A DNA stretch of 64,000 bases from Pelagibacteraceae bacterium AG-404-P07 (GTDB lineage Bacteria; Pseudomonadota; Alphaproteobacteria; Pelagibacterales; Pelagibacteraceae). Below the pieces are notes generated by a model. It saw only the letters and a program-made list of their open reading frames with translations, searched no databases and was not told the DNA's origin. Numbering within the stretch: the stretch's first letter is position 1; each line of letters begins with the position of its first letter. This document shows positions 54,911 to 63,001 of this stretch, piece after piece. The stretch covers positions 38,246 to 102,245 of the forward strand of contig QCJE01000002.1 of assembly GCA_003216235.1 (NCBI GenBank). Reading direction: 5' to 3'. Made by a program: the position numbers and the translations under genes.

Positions 54911-55855
54911 ATGTGCGGAATAGCAGGATTAATACATAGAGGCAAATCTTCAAAAGTTGGTCATGAATTGCAAGGAATGTTGCAAGCTTTAAAACATAGA
55001 GGAGAAGACTCTACTGGTTACGCTTTGTATGGGGACACAGATGGAAAAAATTTCATTATGCGATTTAAGGTAGGCGAAAACGTTGGTGAAGGAAGCACAT
55101 CTGTAGCAGAGGACGTATCTGTTTATGATGAAAGAAAAAAAATTGTTGATAGCTATCTTTTAGAGATGGGTGCAAAAATCATTAAAGAAGAGAGAATTCT
55201 TCCATACTCTTTAAGATATGAAATTGAATATAATAAAAAAGATTTATTAGAGTTTTCTCAAAAAATAGAAAGTATTCCAGGTGTTGAAATTCTCTCAATG
55301 GGTAAATCTTTAGAAGTAATTAAAGATCTTGGGAATGCTAAAATGGTTTGTGACAGATACAATTTAGATAAACTTGTTGGTACTCATGCAATAGGTCACG
55401 CTAGAATGGCAACAGAATCTGGTGTAGATATTAAATCAGCTCACCCATTTTGGGGCTACCCATTTAGTGATGTGTCTGTAGTTCACAACGGTCAACTAAC
55501 TAATTATTGGAATAATAGACGTGCTTTAGAAAATAAAGGTATGAGGTTTATGTCTGAGTGTGACTCAGAACTTATTGCAGTTTACATTGCGCAAAAAATG
55601 AGAGAAGGAGCATCGTTAGAAGAAGGTATGAAAGAATCTCTTATTGGCTTAGATGGAGTCTTTACTTATTTTGTTGCTACTAAAGACTCTTTAGGAATGG
55701 CAAAAGATACTATGGCTGCAAAACCATTGGTTCTTTATGAGTCTGATGATTTAGTGGCTATGGGTTCAGAGGAGATAGCAATTAGATCAATTTTACCACA
55801 AGAAATCGACACATATGATCCATTCGATGGAGAGGTTAAGGTATGGCAAATTTAA
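54911..55855 (+). CDS. mgsA: N-methylglutamate synthase subunit A, class II amidotransferase-like
   Basis: A 314-aa class II glutamine amidotransferase domain: Cys2 in MCGIAGLI is the N-terminal nucleophile after methionine removal, and LKHRGEDSTGYALYG, GHARMATESGVD and PFSDVSVVHNGQLTNY are glutaminase features. In the mgs complex it hydrolyses gamma-glutamyl-methylamide or glutamine and passes the amine on to the synthase core. It overlaps mgsB by 13 nt. Family relatives are GlxB and the GltB N-terminus. Confidence 0.85.
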   Translation: MCGIAGLIHRGKSSKVGHELQGMLQALKHRGEDSTGYALYGDTDGKNFIMRFKVGENVGEGSTSVAEDVSVYDERKKIVDSYLLEMGAKIIKEERILPYSLRYEIEYNKKDLLEFSQKIESIPGVEILSMGKSLEVIKDLGNAKMVCDRYNLDKLVGTHAIGHARMATESGVDIKSAHPFWGYPFSDVSVVHNGQLTNYWNNRRALENKGMRFMSECDSELIAVYIAQKMREGASLEEGMKESLIGLDGVFTYFVATKDSLGMAKDTMAAKPLVLYESDDLVAMGSEEIAIRSILPQEIDTYDPFDGEVKVWQI

Positions 55856-56697
55856 AGAATGTAACAAAAAAAACCAAGGCCCAAGCAATGGGTATGCACA
55901 CTGAAGTTCTAACCGGAAGAACACAGCAAAAATTTTTTAATCCTGATGAAGCTGAAAATTTTTATTACTTTGGAACTTACGATGTAGATTTTAACAAGAG
56001 AACAGATCTTGATGTAAAGAATATGACAGCAGCCGATGCTAATAAAAAAATTGATAACTTAATGAGCCAGGGTTATGGAACTATAGTAATTAAAAACCCT
56101 CAAGGAAAACACAGTATCGGTGTTGGAATATTAAATAAACTAAACTTAATTTTTGAGGGAAGCTTAGGATATTTTGGAATGGGTTCCTGTGATGGTCCAA
56201 CTGTACGTATAAATGGAAGAGTTGGCTGGTCTTGTGCTGAAAATTTAATGGCAGGCAAAGTAGTGATAGAAAAAAATGCTGGTTCATGTTTTGGTGCAGC
56301 TATTAGAGGTGGAGATTTAATATGTAAAGGGAGCGTTGGTGCTAGAACAGGTATTGATATGAAAGGTGGAACCATAATTATTGGTGGAGATGCGGGCGCT
56401 TTTACAGGTTTTATGATGCAAAGAGGTAGAATAATAATACTAGGTGATGTTGGAATAAATCTAGGCGACTCTATGTATGATGGGACAATTTTCGTAGGTG
56501 GAGAAATTGGTTCATATGGTAGTGATGCAGTAGATTCCGAACTGACTAAAAGCGATCAAGATTGGTTAAAACGAAAACTAAAGGTCGCTGAAATCGGAGA
56601 AAATTTTGATGTTAGTAAAATGAAAAAAATAGTAGCTGGTAAAAAACTTTGGAATTACGATAATTTAGAACCTACAGAGAAAAAAGGAGCAATTTAA
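55843..56697 (+). CDS. mgsB: N-methylglutamate synthase subunit B, GltB3/FwdC-like
   Basis: A 284-aa protein dominated by the GXGXG beta-helix motif seen in the C-terminus of glutamate synthase and in FwdC: GSLGYFGMGSCDG, GRVGWSCAENLMAGKVV, GSCFGAAIRGGDLI, MKGGTIIIGGDAGAFTGFM and GDVGINLGDSMYDGTIFVGG. The subunit forms a scaffold between glutaminase and synthase active sites. It shares one base with mgsC's start codon, so the three subunits are coupled. Confidence 0.85.
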   Translation: MANLKNVTKKTKAQAMGMHTEVLTGRTQQKFFNPDEAENFYYFGTYDVDFNKRTDLDVKNMTAADANKKIDNLMSQGYGTIVIKNPQGKHSIGVGILNKLNLIFEGSLGYFGMGSCDGPTVRINGRVGWSCAENLMAGKVVIEKNAGSCFGAAIRGGDLICKGSVGARTGIDMKGGTIIIGGDAGAFTGFMMQRGRIIILGDVGINLGDSMYDGTIFVGGEIGSYGSDAVDSELTKSDQDWLKRKLKVAEIGENFDVSKMKKIVAGKKLWNYDNLEPTEKKGAI

Positions 56698-58106
56698 TGG
56701 CTAAGAAAAAAAATAAAAAGAAATCAAATGGTAAAGGTGTTGGAGGAAAAGCTGATGTTCATACACATGAAGAAGGTAAAAGAAATAAAAGTTTACTAGG
56801 CCATAATGCTATTTTTACTCCAGAAGTAATAGATGATATTCATATAAAATCACAGTTGGGACGATACAGAATGCGTGGAATGGCATTAATGAAAAAAATT
56901 CCAACATTTGATGATTTAGTTTTCTTACCAGGAACTTTAACAAGGTTTGTAATCGAAGGTTATAGAGAAAAATGTGAAACAAAAACTATAATTGGTCCAA
57001 GATGTGAAAATCCTATTGAATTAGATATACCAGTTTATATCACTGGTATGAGTTTTGGTGCGCTTTCTTATGAGGCAAAAACTGCTTTAGCAAGAGGTGC
57101 AACAATGGCTGGAAGTGCTACTTGTTCAGGAGAAGGTGGAATGATTCCTGATGAAAGAAGATATTCAGAAAAATGGTTTTATCAATGTATTCAATCAAGA
57201 TATGGATTTAACCCACATCATGCCCAGCTTGCAGATGGAATTGAAGTTTTTATTGGACAAGGACAAAAAGTTGGAATGGGTGGTCACTTAATGGGTCAGA
57301 AAGTTACAGACCAAGTTGCTGAAATGAGATCATTACCATCTGGAATAGACCAAAGATCTCCAGCAAGACATCCTGATTGGTTAGGTCCTGATGATTTAGC
57401 TTTAAAAGTTGAAGAATTAAGACAATTAACAAAAAATAAAGTTCCAATTCAATTAAAATTAGGTGCATCAAAAGTTTATGATGACGTTCGTATGGCAGCT
57501 AAATGTGATCCAGACTCAATTTATCTTGATGGTATGGAAGGATCGACAGGAGCTGGTCCACATATAGCAGCAGCAAATACCGGTATTCCTGGCATTGCAG
57601 CAATTAGAGAAGCTAGAAGAGCATTAGATGATGTTGGTAAAACTGGGAAAGTAACATTAATTTATGCAGGTGGTGTAAGAGATGGTGCTGATATGGCAAA
57701 AGCCTTAGCTTTAGGAGCAGATGCTATTGCTATTGGCACTGGATCGATGATCGCATTAAATTGTAACAAAGATATTCCAGAGGCAAATTTTGAAAAAGAA
57801 ATGGGAGTAAAAGCAGGTGAATGCTATCATTGTCATACTGGAAGATGTCCAGTAGGTGTTGCAACGCAAGATCCTAAACTTAGAGCAAGATTAAATCCGG
57901 ATGATGCAGCATTGAGAGTTTATAATTATTTACACTCAATGACTCTTGAGGCTCAATTGTTAGCTAGAGCATGTGGTAAAACAAACATACATTCTCTAGA
58001 ACCTGAGGATTTAGCAGCACTAACTTCTGAAGCATCAGCTCTAGCAAAAGTTCCTTTAGCAGGAACTAACTATACTGTTGGAGTAGATAATTATCATAAA
58101 ATTTAA
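56697..58106 (+). CDS. mgsC: N-methylglutamate synthase subunit C, GltB2-like FMN enzyme
   Basis: A 469-aa FMN-binding barrel of the glutamate synthase central domain. FMN-site GMSFGALSYEAKTALARG, LKLGASKVYDDVRMAAK, YLDGMEGSTGAGP and IAIGTGSMIAL are visible, and the iron-sulfur cysteines are in CYHCHTGRCPVGVATQDP near the C-terminus. The N-terminal 30 residues are an odd polybasic tail (MAKKKNKKK...), also seen in the next gene. This is the synthase subunit making N-methylglutamate from methylamine and 2-oxoglutarate or glutamate. Confidence 0.87.
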   Translation: MAKKKNKKKSNGKGVGGKADVHTHEEGKRNKSLLGHNAIFTPEVIDDIHIKSQLGRYRMRGMALMKKIPTFDDLVFLPGTLTRFVIEGYREKCETKTIIGPRCENPIELDIPVYITGMSFGALSYEAKTALARGATMAGSATCSGEGGMIPDERRYSEKWFYQCIQSRYGFNPHHAQLADGIEVFIGQGQKVGMGGHLMGQKVTDQVAEMRSLPSGIDQRSPARHPDWLGPDDLALKVEELRQLTKNKVPIQLKLGASKVYDDVRMAAKCDPDSIYLDGMEGSTGAGPHIAAANTGIPGIAAIREARRALDDVGKTGKVTLIYAGGVRDGADMAKALALGADAIAIGTGSMIALNCNKDIPEANFEKEMGVKAGECYHCHTGRCPVGVATQDPKLRARLNPDDAALRVYNYLHSMTLEAQLLARACGKTNIHSLEPEDLAALTSEASALAKVPLAGTNYTVGVDNYHKI

Positions 58107-58117
58107 AGGTAACTATT

Positions 58118-58534
58118 ATGGTTAAGAAAAAAAATAAAAAAAAAGTTACAAAATCAGTAGCTGTTAAAGACCAACAATTAGGTAAAAAAAAAGAAACGGC
58201 TAGAGAAAAAATGATTGGTCAGTCAATTGGTTATAGATATGACGTTAATCTTCTTCCAGACTATACTAAGATAACTCCTTTTTTAAAAAAGTATGTCGAA
58301 GCTATGGGTTGGGATGATTTAAATTGGTTAGAAGATGTTCATATGGGATACGAAGAAGGAAGACCTGCAGTTTTTTGTAGAAACGCAAATGGCTGGGTTA
58401 CAATTCCAAAATCAATTAAACTACCTAACAATCAACAAGACAGAGATATGATAGCTAGAGAACTTTTAGTTAAATTTCAAATGTCTCCAAAACATCCTCT
58501 TGTTGATTTAAAAAAAGCATACTTAAAATTTTAA
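58118..58534 (+). CDS. Small conserved protein in the mgs operon (138 aa)
   Basis: No recognised family. The protein begins MVKKKNKKK, nearly identical to the start of MgsC (MAKKKNKKK), and the DNA of the first nine codons is also almost the same. The rest has a conserved-looking core GYRYDVNLLPDYTKITPFLKK and RPAVFCRNANGWVTIPKSIKLP, and no cysteine pair or membrane segment. It is 11 nt after mgsC in the same transcript. A structural or regulatory partner of the mgs enzyme is likely. Confidence 0.65.
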   Translation: MVKKKNKKKVTKSVAVKDQQLGKKKETAREKMIGQSIGYRYDVNLLPDYTKITPFLKKYVEAMGWDDLNWLEDVHMGYEEGRPAVFCRNANGWVTIPKSIKLPNNQQDRDMIARELLVKFQMSPKHPLVDLKKAYLKF

Positions 58535-58536
58535 TA

Positions 58537-58600
58537 AAACAATCTATAGTTGATTTTTTTTTAAAACCTCTTGCTAATTCAAGGTTTTAGAGAATTGTTT
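58537..58600 (+). promoter_or_regulatory. Nested hairpin in the leader of the Amt gene
   Basis: AAACAAT (58537-58543) and ATTGTTT (58594-58600) can close an outer stem, and AAAACC...CTTG (58563-58573) with CAAG-GTTTT (58580-58588) an inner stem. No T-run follows it. It lies between the mgs operon and the ammonium transporter start at 58662, so it may act as a leader structure or mRNA boundary. AT-richness means chance pairing is possible. Confidence 0.4.
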
Positions 58601-58661
58601 CATTTGTCACACGTTCCTAAATTTAATAGGGTTTTTAAAAATAAATAAGGAGATAGAGAAT

Positions 58662-60062
58662 ATGACTGATCAGTTAGCTGCTCTAACTACTATATTTACA
58701 GAATTTTACTACTGGGTAACAGTGGTTCTAATGTTTTTAATTCACGTTGGTTTCTGTATGTATGAAGTTGGAGCTTCTCGATACAAACATCACCAACATA
58801 CTCTTATGAAAAATACAATGCTGATACCTTTGGTAACAGTAACCTGGTTTTTATTTGGTTGGTGGATTTATTGGGCTTTCCCAACAGGACCGGGATTAGC
58901 ACCTTCAATAATGAATGAAAGCACTGCGCTAATTACAGATGACTCTGCTTTTAGTGCTACTTGGTACAAAGCAACAAGTGATTTAATGGCTGTAAACTTA
59001 GGAGATCACATTTCTGGTGTCTTCTGGGCTGCATTCCTTTTATTCTCTTGGACAGCTGCTTCTATCGTTTCAGGAGCAATTATTGAAAGAATTACAACTT
59101 TTGCATTTGGAATTTTAGCAATTGCAATAGGTTCAGTATTTTGGACAATCGATGCTGCTTGGGGATGGCACTTTGATGGCTGGATGCTTAAACTATTGGG
59201 ATACCATGATGCTTATGCATCAGGAGTAATTCACGCGATTGCGGGTGGATTTGCTTTAGGTGTTCTTATGGTTTTAGGACCAAGAATTGGAAAATTTTCA
59301 TCTAGCGGTGAACCGAGAAACATTGGGCCAAGAAATCCTTGGCTAGTTACAATTGGATTATTTCTAATTTATACTGGTTTCTGGGGCTTCTACGCAGCAT
59401 GTAATATACCAATCTTTGATCTTGGACCTGAATACGGTATGGAAGGCATAAGTTATTGGACTGCTACAAACATATACGTAACCCCTACTACACTTAGTGG
59501 TATTACTTTTAACTTCTTGATGTCATTATCAGGAGGATTATTAGCCGGTTATTGGATTGCAAAAGGTGATCCTTTCTGGACATACTCAAGTGGACTAGCA
59601 GGTATCATATGTGCTTCAGCTGGAAATGATTTATATCATCCAATTCAAGCAATGATTATTGGTATGATCGGTGTTGTGATTTCATACAAACTACATTACT
59701 GGGTTGAACGTAAGTTCAAAATTGATGATGCAGTTGGTGCGGTTGCAGTACATGGTTATGCTGGATTTATTGGTCTAGTGATATGTGGTTTTGTTCTTAA
59801 TGGTTACCCATCATCTGGTTACAGTGTTGGTGCTATGTGGGACGGGACAACTTATGCTACAATTAACCCATTAGGACAATTCTTAGGAGCATTAATAATG
59901 TTCGTAGTTCTTGGACTAATACCAGGTTATGTCATTGCAAAAGTACTTCATGGAATGGGTAAATTAAGAATACCTCGTGATGTGGAGATTGCAGGACTTG
60001 ACTATGAAATAATGGAAACTGCTAAAAGGGACGAAAGAACTGTTTCGTCTGCAACCAGGTAA
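58662..60062 (+). CDS. amtB: Ammonium transporter family protein within the methylamine cluster
   Basis: A 466-aa Amt/Mep/Rh protein with eleven predicted membrane segments. Twin-histidine positions are visible in ASGVIHAIAGGFALG and in AVAVHGYAGFIGLVICG. It differs from standard AmtB in the length of some loops (the PGLAPSIMNESTALI periplasmic loop) and in a C-terminal tail ending SSATR. It probably takes up ammonium and, because of its surroundings, possibly methylammonium. No glnK gene is adjacent, and the next gene is a 76-aa membrane protein. Confidence 0.88.
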   Translation: MTDQLAALTTIFTEFYYWVTVVLMFLIHVGFCMYEVGASRYKHHQHTLMKNTMLIPLVTVTWFLFGWWIYWAFPTGPGLAPSIMNESTALITDDSAFSATWYKATSDLMAVNLGDHISGVFWAAFLLFSWTAASIVSGAIIERITTFAFGILAIAIGSVFWTIDAAWGWHFDGWMLKLLGYHDAYASGVIHAIAGGFALGVLMVLGPRIGKFSSSGEPRNIGPRNPWLVTIGLFLIYTGFWGFYAACNIPIFDLGPEYGMEGISYWTATNIYVTPTTLSGITFNFLMSLSGGLLAGYWIAKGDPFWTYSSGLAGIICASAGNDLYHPIQAMIIGMIGVVISYKLHYWVERKFKIDDAVGAVAVHGYAGFIGLVICGFVLNGYPSSGYSVGAMWDGTTYATINPLGQFLGALIMFVVLGLIPGYVIAKVLHGMGKLRIPRDVEIAGLDYEIMETAKRDERTVSSATR

Positions 60063-60074
60063 AGGAGAAACAAT

Positions 60075-60305
60075 ATGGCAACAGTCACAAATTGGATCGA
60101 TCACCTGAACAAACCTGCAGAAGAAGTTGTAGGTGCTGTTTATCCTGGTGCTGGATCCTCAGAAGGATTGCTAGTAATTTTAGCAATTATTTTATGGGTT
60201 GGTTGGCATGTTTTAACCGCAAAGTCCGAAAGTGATGAGCTTGAAAGACTTTCAAGGAAAAGACATGGTCCAAATGATCATAAAAGTAATATTACCGACT
60301 GGTAA
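60075..60305 (+). CDS. Small single-pass membrane protein after Amt
   Basis: A 76-aa protein: an N-terminal soluble segment (MATVTNWIDHLNKPAEEVV), one membrane segment (GLLVILAIILWVGWHVL, about residues 30-46), and a charged tail rich in Ser/Arg/His. It lies 12 nt after the Amt gene with a good ribosome site (AAAGGAGAAAC) and ends before a strong terminator, so the two are one transcript. It could regulate or stabilise Amt; family unknown. Confidence 0.75.
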   Translation: MATVTNWIDHLNKPAEEVVGAVYPGAGSSEGLLVILAIILWVGWHVLTAKSESDELERLSRKRHGPNDHKSNITDW

Positions 60306-60322
60306 TCTTTAAATAAAAATTT

Positions 60323-60351
60323 GGGCGCTACATTAAGTGGCGCCCTTTTTT
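60323..60351 (+). terminator. Rho-independent terminator after the Amt unit
   Basis: GGGCGCTAC (60323-60331) pairs with GTGGCGCCC (60337-60345), nine base pairs with a GT pair, and is followed by TTTTTT. It is 18 nt beyond the stop of the 76-aa gene. Confidence 0.93.
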
Positions 60352-60361
60352 ATAATTCAAA

Positions 60362-60517
60362 ATGTCTGAAGAAGATAATAATGAAGAACTAAGACCAAGC
60401 AAAATGCGAGGTGTTGCTTTTCCAAAAGCAAAATACGGAGTCATAATAGCAGTAATAATAATTGTTATAGTAAACTTAATGTATTACAGGGAAACAATTT
60501 TTTCTTTATTTAGGTAA
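60362..60517 (+). CDS. Small membrane protein (51 aa) upstream of gmaS
   Basis: A 51-codon frame from ATG 60362. The N-terminus is acidic (MSEEDNNEEL), then comes a basic RPSKMRGVAF, then one membrane helix (VIIAVIIIVIVNLMYY, about residues 27-42). It starts right after a terminator and ends 17 nt before gmaS, filling the gap neatly. No known family. Composition resembles genuine small proteins rather than random AT-rich frame. Confidence 0.6.
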   Translation: MSEEDNNEELRPSKMRGVAFPKAKYGVIIAVIIIVIVNLMYYRETIFSLFR

Positions 60518-60534
60518 TTATGTTAATTTAATTT

Positions 60535-61860
60535 ATGTCAAAAAATTTATTCAAAATTGCTAAAGAAAAAAGAATTAAATATTTTTTAATAAGTTTTGTA
60601 GATTTGTTTGGAGTATTAAGATCAAAACTAGTTCCAGCACATGCAATAAAAGAAATGCAAGAAGCTGGTGCTGGATTTGCAGGATTTGCTGCTTGGCTAG
60701 ACATGTCGCCTGCAGATTCTGATATGTTTGGTATTCCTGATCCTGATAGTCTTATTCAATTACCATGGAATAAAGAAGTTGGTTGGCTAGCATCAGATCT
60801 TTGGATGAATGGAAAACCAGTAGAAGCTTCACCAAGAATAATACTTAAAAATCAAATTAAAAAATTAGAAAAAAAAGGTCTTACAATGAAAACTGGTGTA
60901 GAATGTGAATATTTTCTTATTTCGCCAGATGGCAATTCAATAGCTGACCCAAGAGATACTCAATCAAAACCTTGTTATGACCAATCAGCTTTAATGAGAA
61001 GATATGATCTAATTAAAGAAATTTGTGATTGTATGATTGAAATGGGATGGGGCCCTTATCAAAATGACCATGAGGATGCTAATGGTCAATTTGAAATGAA
61101 TTGGGATTATGATAATTGCCTAATTACTGCTGATAGACATACATTTTTTAAATTTATGGTTAAAACTATTGCTGAAAAACACGGATTAAGAGCTACATTT
61201 ATGCCCAAACCATTTGAAAATTTAACAGGAAATGGATGTCATGCGCATATTTCTGTTTGGGATGGTAAAAAAAACAAATTTTTAGATAAATCTAACAATC
61301 TAGGTTTGAGTAAAATAGCTTATAATTTTCTTGGAGGTGTAATAAAAAATGCGTCTTCTTTATCGGCTTTTTTTAATCCAACTATAAATAGTTATAGAAG
61401 AATAAATGCTCCACCAACAAAATCTGGAGCATCATGGTCACCAAGTAGTATTTCTTATACAGGTAATAACAGAACACATATGATTAGAATTCCTGATCCT
61501 GGAAGATTTGAATTAAGACTAATGGATGGTTCAGCCAACCCTTACCTTTTACAAGCTAGTGTATTGGCAGCAGGTTTAGACGGTTTAAAAAATAAAATTG
61601 ATCCTGGAAAACCATTAAATTGTAATATGTATGAGGACTATGAAAAATATCCTGATCTACCAAAACTTCCAGACGAATTAGATCAATCTCTTGAAAAATT
61701 AAAAAATAATAAAGATATGAATGATGCTTTTGGTCATAAAACTATTAACAGTTATATTAAACTAAGAAAATCAGAAATTAATGAATTTAAACAAAAAGAT
61801 AATTTTGATAAAACAAAAGCTATTACTAGGTGGGAAAGAGATAATACGCTAGACTGTTAG
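60535..61860 (+). CDS. gmaS: Gamma-glutamylmethylamide synthetase (type III GS)
   Basis: A 441-aa GS-fold protein of the type III group. Motifs: MKTGVECEYFLI, NDHEDANGQFEMNWD, GNGCHAHISVWD, NSYRRINAPPT and ELRLMDGSANPYLLQASV. GmaS ligates methylamine to glutamate, using ATP, to give gamma-glutamylmethylamide. The length is close to characterised GmaS proteins, and the nearby mgs genes support it. Unlike the usual arrangement, it is not directly next to mgsABC but separated by the Amt unit and a terminator. Confidence 0.83.
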   Translation: MSKNLFKIAKEKRIKYFLISFVDLFGVLRSKLVPAHAIKEMQEAGAGFAGFAAWLDMSPADSDMFGIPDPDSLIQLPWNKEVGWLASDLWMNGKPVEASPRIILKNQIKKLEKKGLTMKTGVECEYFLISPDGNSIADPRDTQSKPCYDQSALMRRYDLIKEICDCMIEMGWGPYQNDHEDANGQFEMNWDYDNCLITADRHTFFKFMVKTIAEKHGLRATFMPKPFENLTGNGCHAHISVWDGKKNKFLDKSNNLGLSKIAYNFLGGVIKNASSLSAFFNPTINSYRRINAPPTKSGASWSPSSISYTGNNRTHMIRIPDPGRFELRLMDGSANPYLLQASVLAAGLDGLKNKIDPGKPLNCNMYEDYEKYPDLPKLPDELDQSLEKLKNNKDMNDAFGHKTINSYIKLRKSEINEFKQKDNFDKTKAITRWERDNTLDC

Positions 61861-61863
61861 AAT

Positions 61864-62994
61864 ATGACAATTTTATCTAACGGCCATTTGTGGAAACACA
61901 GTGAATTTATTGAAAATAAAAATTTTTCATTTGATAAAAATAAAATATTAAATTCATTATCTAAAAAAGATATTGATGATGCTTATTCGAGCATTTCTAA
62001 TTGGAAAGGATATTCTCCAACACCATTAATTCAATTAAATAAGCTTTCAAAGGATCTAAATTTAAATAAAATTTTTTATAAAGATGAAAACAAAAGATTT
62101 GAACTTAAATCATTTAAAGCTTTAGGGGGAGCTTATGCTGTAGAAAAAGTTTCTAAGGAAAACCAGAACATTATTGTTGCAACTGCTACTGCAGGTAATC
62201 ATGGTAGATCAGTTGCCTGGGGTGCTAGAAGACTTGGTTTGAAATGTAAGATTTTTATTAGTGAATTCGTTAGCAATGCAAGAAGTATGGCAATGGCAGA
62301 TCTTGGAGCTGATGTAATTAAAGTAAAAGGTAATTATGAAAAATCATTAATTGAATGCATTAAACAGTCAACAGAAAATAACTGGCAAATTGTTCAAGAT
62401 GTTGCATGGAAAAATTATATGATTGTTCCTAAATATACGATGGCCGGTTATACGGTTATGATGAAAGAAATAATAGATCAAATAAATCAAAATAAAATTT
62501 CTCATATTATCTTACAAGCAGGTGTTGGGGGAATGGCGGGTGCAATGATAGCTGGTATTGCAAGATACATGAAAAATATACCTGAAATTATAGTCGTTGA
62601 ACCTGATAGTGCAGCATGTGTTATGGAAAGTATTAAAACAGGTAAGATTGAAAAGATAGACATTAAAAGAGAAAGCTTGATGGGAGGAATGTCGTGTGGA
62701 GAAGTATCATTAGTCCCATGGGAAATTTTAAAAAATTCGGTTAAATATTGTATTAGTTTACCCGATGACGATATTGCTAAAACCATGAGATTACTTGGAA
62801 ATGGAAATTTTAGTAATGAAAAAATAATTGCTGGCGAAAATTCTGCGCCTGGAGTAATTAGTCTAATTGCAATTTGTGAAGATGAAAAAATAAAACAAAA
62901 AATGAAATTAAATAAAAAATCAAACATCTTATTAATTGGTTGTGAGGGTGATACTGATGAAGAAATGTATCAAAAACTTATAAACCAAAAATAA
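61864..62994 (+). CDS. Diaminopropionate ammonia-lyase-like PLP enzyme
   Basis: A 376-aa fold type II PLP enzyme. The Schiff-base lysine is in RFELKSFKALGGAYAV; ATATAGNHGRSVAWGARRLG is the phosphate/substrate region, and QAGVGGMAGAMIAG the glycine-rich phosphate loop. It follows DpaL/YgeX, which split 2,3-diaminopropionate into pyruvate and ammonia, but threonine dehydratase-like activity is possible. It lies 3 nt after gmaS, so co-expression is likely. Confidence 0.78.
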   Translation: MTILSNGHLWKHSEFIENKNFSFDKNKILNSLSKKDIDDAYSSISNWKGYSPTPLIQLNKLSKDLNLNKIFYKDENKRFELKSFKALGGAYAVEKVSKENQNIIVATATAGNHGRSVAWGARRLGLKCKIFISEFVSNARSMAMADLGADVIKVKGNYEKSLIECIKQSTENNWQIVQDVAWKNYMIVPKYTMAGYTVMMKEIIDQINQNKISHIILQAGVGGMAGAMIAGIARYMKNIPEIIVVEPDSAACVMESIKTGKIEKIDIKRESLMGGMSCGEVSLVPWEILKNSVKYCISLPDDDIAKTMRLLGNGNFSNEKIIAGENSAPGVISLIAICEDEKIKQKMKLNKKSNILLIGCEGDTDEEMYQKLINQK

Positions 62995-63001
62995 TAGTTA
63001 A

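Noticed and set aside
62502-62927. A 141-codon open frame antisense to the diaminopropionate lyase-like gene
   Set aside because: It is the mirror of a well-supported PLP enzyme. Its hydrophobic, phenylalanine-rich composition is what AT-rich antisense frames give.
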